The notes below the pieces were generated by a model. The model made no database searches and had not been told where the DNA came from. It saw only the letters and a program-made list of their open reading frames with translations. Positions 7,362-12,409 of a stretch of DNA of 12,409 nucleotides are shown here, piece by piece. Both the position numbers and the translations under genes were made by a program. This DNA is from Acidiferrobacteraceae bacterium. GTDB lineage: Bacteria > Pseudomonadota > Gammaproteobacteria > Arenicellales > UBA868. How positions within the stretch are numbered: the first letter of the stretch is position 1; the number at the start of each line of letters is the position of its first letter. Location of the stretch: the NCBI GenBank assembly GCA_002713825.1, contig PAUU01000010.1:172320-184728 (forward strand), written 5' to 3'.

Positions 7362-9299
7362 ATGAGCGATAGCACTATCCATAAGGTTATGCCCGATTTT
7401 GCCGAGACCGCACATATCGATGGCGACCGCTACGAAAAAATGTACCAAAAGTCTATCTCGGACCCCGATGGGTTTTGGGCGGAGCAGGCGGACAGTTTCG
7501 TGGACTGGTTTTCGCCCTGGCATACGGTAAGCCACTGGAACTATCACACGGGTGAGATCAGATGGTTTGAGGGTGCCACTCTTAACGTCGCGCATAACTG
7601 TATCGACCGCCATCTACAAAGCCGCGCAGACCAGACTGCGATCATCTGGGAAGGGGATCATCCTTCCCAGGATGAGAAATTGACCTACCGGGAGTTGCAC
7701 GAAGCGGTTTGCCGCTTCGCAAATGTCCTCAAGGACAGAGGCGTCGGCAAAGGAGACCGGGTATCAATCTATATGCCGATGATTCCTGAAGTCGCGGTTG
7801 CCATGCTCTCCTGCGCGAGAATTGGCGCAGTGCATTCCGTTGTCTTTGGGGGCTTCTCTCCCGACGCCCTGCGGGATCGAATACTGGACTCAGATTGTCG
7901 CGTGGTAATCACGGCTGATGAAGGCCCGCGTGGCGGCAAGAATGTACCCCTTAAGGCCAATGTCGAAAAGGCTCTGGAGGGATGTCCTGAGGTCCACACG
8001 ACCATCGTCGTTCGCAGAACCGGAAACGATGTTCCTTCGGGTGGTGATCGGGATGTCTGGTACCACGAGGCGGTTGCCACTGTTTCGGCGGAGTGCGAAC
8101 CCGAACCGATGGACGCGGAAGATCCGTTGTTTATCCTTTACACCTCTGGGTCTACGGGAAAGCCAAAAGGTGTCCTGCACACTACAGGGGGGTATCAACT
8201 ATATACGGCGATTACTCATCGATACGTATTTGATTACCAGGACGGTGATATTTATTGGTGTTCGGCAGATGTCGGCTGGATTACCGGACACAGTTATATC
8301 CTCTACGGGCCGCTCGCCAACGGTGCAACGACGCTGATGTTTGAAGGAGTCCCGACTTATCCCGACGCGTCCCGATTTTGGCAAGTCGTGGACAAGCACC
8401 AGGTCAATATTTTCTACACCGCCCCTACGGCGATTCGGGCGCTGATGAGCCAGGGAGATAACTATGTAACAAGAACTCGACGTTCCAGCCTAAAGGTTCT
8501 AGGCACGGTTGGCGAGCCCATCAATCCGGATGTGTGGGAGTGGTATTTTCGAATCGTGGGAGAAGGTCGCTGCAGTATTGTAGATACCTGGTTTCAGACC
8601 GAGACTGGCGGAATTCTGATTACCCCGCTGCCGGGGGCGACTGATCTTAAGCCGGGTTCAGCGACACGACCCTTCTTTGGGGTTGTGCCGGCATTGCTGG
8701 ATGCCGACGGCAACCAACTTGACGGCGCGGCTTCGGGCAACCTCGTCATCACGGGTTCATGGCCCGGACAGATGCGAACCGTATACGGGGATCACGATCG
8801 TTTCGTGCAGACCTATTTTTCAGCTTACCCTGGTTTCTATATGACTGGGGATGGCGCCCGGCGTGACGAAGATGGCTATTACTGGATCACGGGCAGAGTG
8901 GATGATGTTATCAATGTCTCTGGCCACAGGATGGGAACCGCCGAGGTAGAGAGCGCCCTTGTGCTGCATGCGCAGATTGCCGAAGCCGCGGTTGTGGGTT
9001 ATCCGCATGAAATTAAAGGTCAGGGGATTTACGCCTACGTCACGCCTATGGCAGGAGTTGAGCCAAGCGATGAGTTGCGGGCAGAACTGATTGCCCTCGT
9101 TCGCAAGGAAATTGGACCGATTGCCAGCCCTGATGTGATTCAGTGGGCGCCGGGGCTGCCAAAAACACGTTCGGGGAAAATCATGCGCCGAATTCTCCGA
9201 AAAATAGCGGCCAACGAACTCGATAATCTGGGGGATACATCTACGCTGGCGGAACCGGCGGTGGTTAACGAGCTGATCGAGAACCGTGCCGCGGGGTAG
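7362..9299 (+). CDS. acs: Acetyl-CoA synthetase (AMP-forming)
   Basis: Activates acetate to acetyl-CoA through acetyl-AMP. The 645-residue length is close to E. coli Acs (652), and the adenylate-forming motifs are in order: phosphate loop [11 protein letters not shown] (260-270), GEPINPD (384-390), [10 protein letters not shown] (408-417), [11 protein letters not shown] (495-505), the hinge and C-terminal domain [20 protein letters not shown] (511-530), and [11 protein letters not shown] (600-610). Lys606 is the catalytic lysine that acetylation inactivates in Salmonella. The offset to E. coli numbering is 3 throughout. The usual WWQTETGG reads WFQTETGG, so Phe411 replaces the pocket Trp414 (see findings). 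AGGAG (7352-7356) lies 5 bases before ATG 7362. The gene stands alone between a hairpin and the rpsF promoter. Propionyl-CoA synthetase is a less likely alternative, given overall motif agreement with Acs. Confidence 0.95.
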   Translation: MSDSTIHKVMPDFAETAHIDGDRYEKMYQKSISDPDGFWAEQADSFVDWFSPWHTVSHWNYHTGEIRWFEGATLNVAHNCIDRHLQSRADQTAIIWEGDHPSQDEKLTYRELHEAVCRFANVLKDRGVGKGDRVSIYMPMIPEVAVAMLSCARIGAVHSVVFGGFSPDALRDRILDSDCRVVITADEGPRGGKNVPLKANVEKALEGCPEVHTTIVVRRTGNDVPSGGDRDVWYHEAVATVSAECEPEPMDAEDPLFILYTSGSTGKPKGVLHTTGGYQLYTAITHRYVFDYQDGDIYWCSADVGWITGHSYILYGPLANGATTLMFEGVPTYPDASRFWQVVDKHQVNIFYTAPTAIRALMSQGDNYVTRTRRSSLKVLGTVGEPINPDVWEWYFRIVGEGRCSIVDTWFQTETGGILITPLPGATDLKPGSATRPFFGVVPALLDADGNQLDGAASGNLVITGSWPGQMRTVYGDHDRFVQTYFSAYPGFYMTGDGARRDEDGYYWITGRVDDVINVSGHRMGTAEVESALVLHAQIAEAAVVGYPHEIKGQGIYAYVTPMAGVEPSDELRAELIALVRKEIGPIASPDVIQWAPGLPKTRSGKIMRRILRKIAANELDNLGDTSTLAEPAVVNELIENRAAG

Positions 9300-9330
9300 C
9301 CGTCGGCGGTGAATTGTCCCAGAGTGCGGC

Positions 9331-9359
9331 TTGCGATAGTCCTAGCCGGCCTTTAGAAT
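9331..9359 (+). promoter_or_regulatory. Predicted sigma70 promoter of the rpsF operon
   Basis: TTGCGA (9331-9336) and TAGAAT (9354-9359) are separated by exactly 17 bases. The -10 matches consensus at five of six positions and the -35 at four. The predicted start near 9366 gives an untranslated leader of about 70 bases before rpsF, which contains the structure at 9387-9431. A separate promoter here makes sense because acs and ribosomal protein genes need different control. Confidence 0.65.
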
Positions 9360-9386
9360 TCTGGTCCCGCAGCGCCAAGGCGCGTG

Positions 9387-9431
9387 CTCCTTGCTCCACC
9401 AAATCCCTGGGGGGCTTTAAACCGAAAGGAG
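9387..9431 (+). promoter_or_regulatory. Likely S6:S18-responsive leader that sequesters the rpsF ribosome site
   Basis: CTCCTT (9387-9392) is a perfect complement of AAGGAG (9426-9431), the rpsF Shine-Dalgarno. Stacked on it, GCTCC (9393-9397) pairs with GGGGC (9411-9415) with one G-U, then CCA (9399-9401) with TGG (9408-9410) around a 6-base loop. All unpaired bases between the two main stems are on the 3' side (9416-9425) and include the triplet CCG at 9422-9424. A bulged CCG in an rpsF leader is the known S6:S18 binding motif, which mimics its 16S rRNA site. This predicts that excess S6:S18 closes the ribosome site. The fold was hand-drawn and not scored against the Rfam model. Confidence 0.62.
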
Positions 9432-9437
9432 AGTGGA

Positions 9438-9992
9438 ATGCGACATTACGAGATCGTTTTTCTGGTCCATCCAGACCAAAGTGAACAAGTCGGCGCAATG
9501 GTCGACAAATACCGTAGTCTGATCGAGGGCAGTGGGGGTCACGTTCACCGATTTGAAGATTGGGGACGGCGCCATTTGGCCTACAACATCGGCAAGGTGC
9601 ACAAAGCGCACTACGTCCTTCTGAATATTGAATGCGACCAGGCGACGATTGATGAAATCACGAGCATGTTCAAGTTCAGTGACGCGGTCCTCCGGAATCT
9701 AATTATTCGCCGTGATAGCGCTGTCACCGAGGCTTCCCCACTTGCCGATGATCACTCAGACGAGGACGAAGAAGAGACTTCCTCAGTAACGTCTGAGCCA
9801 AGGCCAACGGGAGAAAAAGCGGGTGTTGTGGCGTCAGCCTCCAGCGGGGCGGAACCTGAGGAGGAGGCATCCTCATCGTCGGCTGCGACGACTGCCAGTA
9901 CTACACCGGAGAGTGAGACTACGGACGCAGGCGCCGAAACCAACTCGGATGGAACAGATGGCACTGAAAACAAAGAGGAGAAGTCCGCATGA
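9438..9992 (+). CDS. rpsF: Small ribosomal subunit protein bS6, with long acidic tail
   Basis: Binds the central domain of 16S rRNA together with S18. Residues 1-101 align well with E. coli S6: [18 protein letters not shown] at the start, the DWGRRHLAY and HKAHYVLLN strands, and AVTEASPL near residue 101. From about 102 to 184 the sequence becomes low-complexity, with about 23 Asp/Glu, many Ser, Thr and Ala and only a handful of basic residues, which is roughly 50 residues longer than the E. coli tail. E. coli S6 ends in Glu residues extended by RimK, whereas this protein ends in EEKSA, so C-terminal glutamylation of that kind is not evident. AAGGAG (9426-9431) lies 6 bases before ATG 9438. 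The stop overlaps the rpsR start as ATGA. The frame is continuous to the stop, and the alternative frame over the tail has no S6 likeness. Confidence 0.96.
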   Translation: MRHYEIVFLVHPDQSEQVGAMVDKYRSLIEGSGGHVHRFEDWGRRHLAYNIGKVHKAHYVLLNIECDQATIDEITSMFKFSDAVLRNLIIRRDSAVTEASPLADDHSDEDEEETSSVTSEPRPTGEKAGVVASASSGAEPEEEASSSSAATTASTTPESETTDAGAETNSDGTDGTENKEEKSA

Positions 9993-10213
9993 ACCGCATG
10001 AATAAGCGAAGAAAATACTGCAGGTTCACTGCGCTGGGAGTGGATAAGATTGACTATAAAGATCTAGACACGTTAAAGGCCTACATCACAGAAACCGGAA
10101 AGATTATGGCCAGCCGGAACACGGGCACGAAAGCACGATATCAACGTCAGCTGGCAACGGCCATCAAACGAGCTCGGTTCCTCGCTTTGTTGCCGTATAC
10201 CGATCAACATTGA
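9989..10213 (+). CDS. rpsR: Small ribosomal subunit protein bS18
   Basis: Partner of S6 on the 30S platform. The 74 residues align over the whole length with E. coli S18 (75), including [29 protein letters not shown] and the basic C-terminal block [25 protein letters not shown]. The start is ATG 9989, which gives the usual eight residues before the YCRF core; GAGGAG (9975-9980) lies 8 bases upstream. It overlaps the rpsF stop by 4 bases, so S6 and S18 are likely made in step. Residue 2 is Asn in place of the usual Ala. A second ATG at 9998 would also give Met-Asn. A protein beginning Met-Asn normally keeps its Met, so the classic RimI acceptor Ala is missing. Confidence 0.97.
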   Translation: MNRMNKRRKYCRFTALGVDKIDYKDLDTLKAYITETGKIMASRNTGTKARYQRQLATAIKRARFLALLPYTDQH

Positions 10214-10223
10214 GGAGTAAGCC

Positions 10224-10778
10224 ATGGAATTGATTCTTCTTGAAAAGATTCAGAACCTGGGCGACCTGGGAGATATCGTAAACGTCAAGTCCGGGTATGG
10301 ACGAAATTACCTTATCCCTCAGGGCAAAGCTATGCCTGCGAGCGCGGATGCCAAAGAGGAAGTCAAAGCCCGCCGGCGACAGTTGGCGAAGTTGGACTCT
10401 GAGCGTCGCGACGCGGCAGAAGCGAAGTCTGCGTTGCTTCCAGAGCGTCTCACCGTAAAACGCCTGGTGGCTGAAGAGGGCAAGTTGTTTGGGTCAGTCA
10501 GTCCGGTCGACATTGCCGAGTTGCTGCAAGCCGCTGACATTGCGGTGCAGCGTTCTGAAGTTTCGATGCCCGAGGGGCCGATTAAAACGACGGGCGAACA
10601 CTCTGTAGCTTTGATTCTTCATCCCGAGGTCCAGGCTTCGGTGCTGATCGTCGTCGAACCAGAGAATGAGGTCGCGAGCGCTTCGGAGGCAACTGGGCCA
10701 GTTGACGGCGCATCTGAGGGAGAAGGGATACCTGGAGACCCGGAAGCGACGGTGGATTCCGCGCCGAGCGGCGGTTAA
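10224..10778 (+). CDS. rplI: Large ribosomal subunit protein bL9, with acidic C-terminal extension
   Basis: L9 binds 23S rRNA near the base of the L1 stalk and affects reading-frame fidelity. The N-terminal domain signature is at residues 1-37 (NLGDLGDIVNVKSGYGRNYL, then IPQGKA). A charged connecting helix follows at about 42-75. The C-terminal domain runs to about residue 146 (EEGKLFGSV, TTGEHSVAL, VLIVVEPE). E. coli L9 ends at this point (149 residues). This protein goes on to 184 with a tail of Ala, Ser, Gly and Pro, nine acidic residues and no basic ones. GAGGAG (10212-10217), which overlaps the rpsR stop, lies 6 bases before ATG 10224. No clear T-tailed terminator is seen after the stop. 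Confidence 0.96.
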   Translation: MELILLEKIQNLGDLGDIVNVKSGYGRNYLIPQGKAMPASADAKEEVKARRRQLAKLDSERRDAAEAKSALLPERLTVKRLVAEEGKLFGSVSPVDIAELLQAADIAVQRSEVSMPEGPIKTTGEHSVALILHPEVQASVLIVVEPENEVASASEATGPVDGASEGEGIPGDPEATVDSAPSGG

Positions 10779-10867
10779 CTTGATTACTCCAGGGTTCGAT
10801 TTTTGAGGCCCGCGGGGTGCTTAATCATCGAGTAAGGTCGTCGCTGTCTTTGCAGTGCGGCCTTGTC

Positions 10868-10873
10868 TAGAAT
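10868..10873 (+). promoter_or_regulatory. Possible -10 box of a dnaB promoter
   Basis: TAGAAT (10868-10873) lies in the 141-base gap between rplI and dnaB and matches the -10 consensus at five of six positions, the same hexamer as in the rpsF promoter. The region 17 bases upstream (around 10845-10850) has no good -35, so strength is uncertain. A start near 10880 would give a leader of about 40 bases. The gap also contains TTACTC (10784-10789) complementary to GAGTAA (10830-10835), without a T-tract. Confidence 0.35.
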
Positions 10874-10919
10874 AGGTGCTCTCGCTGCAAACGAAATCCG
10901 ATACCGTCGCCTCATCGTC

Positions 10920-12305
10920 ATGGCTCAGACATCGCCAACCCTAAGTGCAGTTACCGGCATGACGCGGGTACCTCCTCAGGCCCAGGAGGCAGAACAGTCG
11001 GTCCTGGGGGGACTCCTGGTGGACTCCCGCAAATGGGACGAAGTCGCCGAGGCTGTTCGCGCAGAGGATTTCTATACTCGAGCCCATCGGGAAATTTTCT
11101 CTGCAATTCATGCACTGCATGGGTCAAGCCAGGCTGTCGATGTCGTCACCACGTCGGAATGGCTAAAGAATAATGGCACCCTGGAGCCCGCTGGCGGGCT
11201 GGCCTATCTTGGAGAATTGGCCAACCGGACGCCGGGGACAACCAATCTCAAGGCCTATGCCCAAATCGTTCGCGAGCGCTCGATCTTGCGCTCCCTGATT
11301 GCCGCCGCGAGCGATATTTCTGAAAAGGCTTATCAACCTGAAGGTCTCGATATTACTGCATTACTCGACCATGCTGAGAAAGCGGTGTTTGAGATCTCAG
11401 ACGCAGATAGACGCGGGTCATTTGGGTTTAAGGCAATTCAGGGGTTACTGTCCCAGGCAGTTGACCGTATAGAACAACTGTTTCAATCCAAGGGTGGCGT
11501 TACCGGAGTTGCGAGCGGCTTTCATGATCTTGATGCTCTGACCTCTGGCCTGCAGGAAGCCGACCTGGTTGTTATCGCGGGTCGGCCATCAATGGGAAAG
11601 ACCACTCTCGCTATGAATCTCGCGGAGAACGCGGCGGTGGGTTCGAAATTGCCGGTGGCAGTGTTCAGTATGGAGATGCCGGGCCACCAATTGGCAATGC
11701 GGATGCTCGCTTCCTTAGGCCGGATAAATGCCCACCGTGTCAGGACAGGCCAGTTACAACCAGAAGACTGGCCGCGCCTGACGTCTGCGATGGGATTGCT
11801 CGATGAAGCGCCGATTTTCGTGGACGATACTCCGGCGCTGACCCCGATGGAATTAAGGTCCCGAATACGCCGGTTGGTCCGCGAGCATGGCGACCTTGGT
11901 CTTGTAATCGTGGACTATCTCCAACTGATGCAGACCGGTGACAATAGCGAGAATAGGGCGGTCGAGGTGGCCAACATCACTCGGTCGTTGAAAGTCATCG
12001 CCAAAGAGTCTGGGGTCCCCGTGGTTGTACTCTCCCAGTTGAACCGCGGCCTTGAACAGCGACCGAACAAACGCCCCATCATGTCAGATCTCAGGGAGTC
12101 TGGGGCGATTGAGCAGGACGCAGACGTCATTCTATTCATCTATCGGGATGAGGTTTATAACGAAGACAGTCCCGAAAAAGGCACAGCAGAGATTATCGTA
12201 GCCAAACAGCGTAATGGGCCTATCGGCACGGTCCGTCTCACCTTTCTTGGAGAATACACTCGCTTCGAGAGTTACACGCCCGCCTTCGAAGATCAGGGAT
12301 TTTGA
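10920..12305 (+). CDS. dnaB: Replicative DNA helicase DnaB
   Basis: Hexameric 5'-3' helicase at the replication fork; it recruits primase and works with DNA polymerase III, whose epsilon subunit is encoded at 6545. The 461-residue protein has an N-terminal domain (about 18-160, beginning VPPQAQEAEQSVLGG), a linker, then the RecA-like motor. Walker A is GRPSMGKT (221-228), the SMEMP segment is at 250-254, Walker B is LVIVDYLQLM (328-337, Asp332), SQLNRGLEQR is at 372-381, and the arginine-finger region is AKQRNGP (428-434, Arg431). Length is near E. coli DnaB (471), and no intein interrupts the motifs, where DnaB often carries one. ATG 10920 lacks a visible Shine-Dalgarno. ATG 10959 inside is a possible shorter start, since the first 17 residues are not conserved. 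Confidence 0.97.
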   Translation: MAQTSPTLSAVTGMTRVPPQAQEAEQSVLGGLLVDSRKWDEVAEAVRAEDFYTRAHREIFSAIHALHGSSQAVDVVTTSEWLKNNGTLEPAGGLAYLGELANRTPGTTNLKAYAQIVRERSILRSLIAAASDISEKAYQPEGLDITALLDHAEKAVFEISDADRRGSFGFKAIQGLLSQAVDRIEQLFQSKGGVTGVASGFHDLDALTSGLQEADLVVIAGRPSMGKTTLAMNLAENAAVGSKLPVAVFSMEMPGHQLAMRMLASLGRINAHRVRTGQLQPEDWPRLTSAMGLLDEAPIFVDDTPALTPMELRSRIRRLVREHGDLGLVIVDYLQLMQTGDNSENRAVEVANITRSLKVIAKESGVPVVVLSQLNRGLEQRPNKRPIMSDLRESGAIEQDADVILFIYRDEVYNEDSPEKGTAEIIVAKQRNGPIGTVRLTFLGEYTRFESYTPAFEDQGF

Positions 12306-12395
12306 GCCTGGGATTGAGGGGTGCGAAAGGTCTTTCCTGACCCGGGATCCTGAATCTGAAGTTGGCGAGTCTCCTTGTGTTAGCCTAGCTTATCC

Positions 12396-12409
12396 ATGGC
12401 AAAAGCCCG
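12396..12409 (+). CDS. First codons of the next gene (radA or alr), cut by window edge
   Basis: ATG at 12396 opens a frame that reads Met-Ala-Lys-Ala before the window ends. MAKAK/R is a common RadA start, but alr is also a frequent neighbour downstream of dnaB in gammaproteobacteria and can begin similarly. No Shine-Dalgarno is visible, and the 90 bases after dnaB show no clear terminator. This is a weak call made from four codons. Confidence 0.3.

Noticed and set aside
9752..9973. Open reading frame on the - strand of 73 codons opposite the S6 tail, rich in Ser and Val
   Set aside because: It is the mirror of the low-complexity GAG/GAC/TCC-rich tail of rpsF. It has no homology I recognise and no ribosome site of its own.
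11580..11610. Possible intein or insertion at the DnaB Walker A motif, a frequent intein site
   Set aside because: The sequence runs uninterrupted through GRPSMGKT and the protein has normal length.
12306..12395. CCCGGG and short complementary patches after dnaB as a terminator
   Set aside because: The stems are too short and no T-tract follows.

Overview
The window is about 12.4 kb of chromosomal DNA from a bacterium, most likely a gammaproteobacterium. The evidence for this is the yafS-like/rnhA/dnaQ cluster, the rpsF-rpsR-rplI-dnaB cluster, and a LeuA that aligns with the E. coli enzyme with almost no offset at its metal ligands. Genus cannot be read from the sequence. Every gene lies on the + strand and packing is tight. 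I see no mobile element, tRNA, rRNA or CRISPR.

Layout. (1) 1-2208: the 3' two thirds of ilvC (branched-chain amino acid synthesis), then psd and pssA, which make phosphatidylserine and decarboxylate it to phosphatidylethanolamine. (2) 2209-2470: a leuA control region with a good sigma70 promoter and a short leucine-rich ORF whose ATG lies at the predicted transcription start. (3) 2471-5166: leuA, a family 4 (Fe-S) uracil-DNA glycosylase and rimI. (4) 5327-7237: a YafS-like methyltransferase, rnhA (RNase HI) and dnaQ (proofreading subunit of DNA polymerase III). (5) 7362-9299: acs, acetyl-CoA synthetase, preceded by a strong hairpin. (6) 9331-12305: a promoter, a leader that fits the S6:S18 autoregulatory element, then rpsF, rpsR, rplI and dnaB. 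The first codons of one more gene (radA or alr) touch the right edge.

This is core metabolism, lipid synthesis, DNA maintenance and translation. I found no undescribed multi-gene system. The points that merit a second look are: a candidate leaderless leucine leader peptide before leuA; a His in place of the expected catalytic Asp of Psd; a Phe in place of the acetate-pocket Trp of Acs; a ribosomal protein S18 that begins Met-Asn although the genome carries rimI, whose known substrate is Ala at the S18 N-terminus; and long acidic low-complexity C-terminal tails on both S6 and L9.
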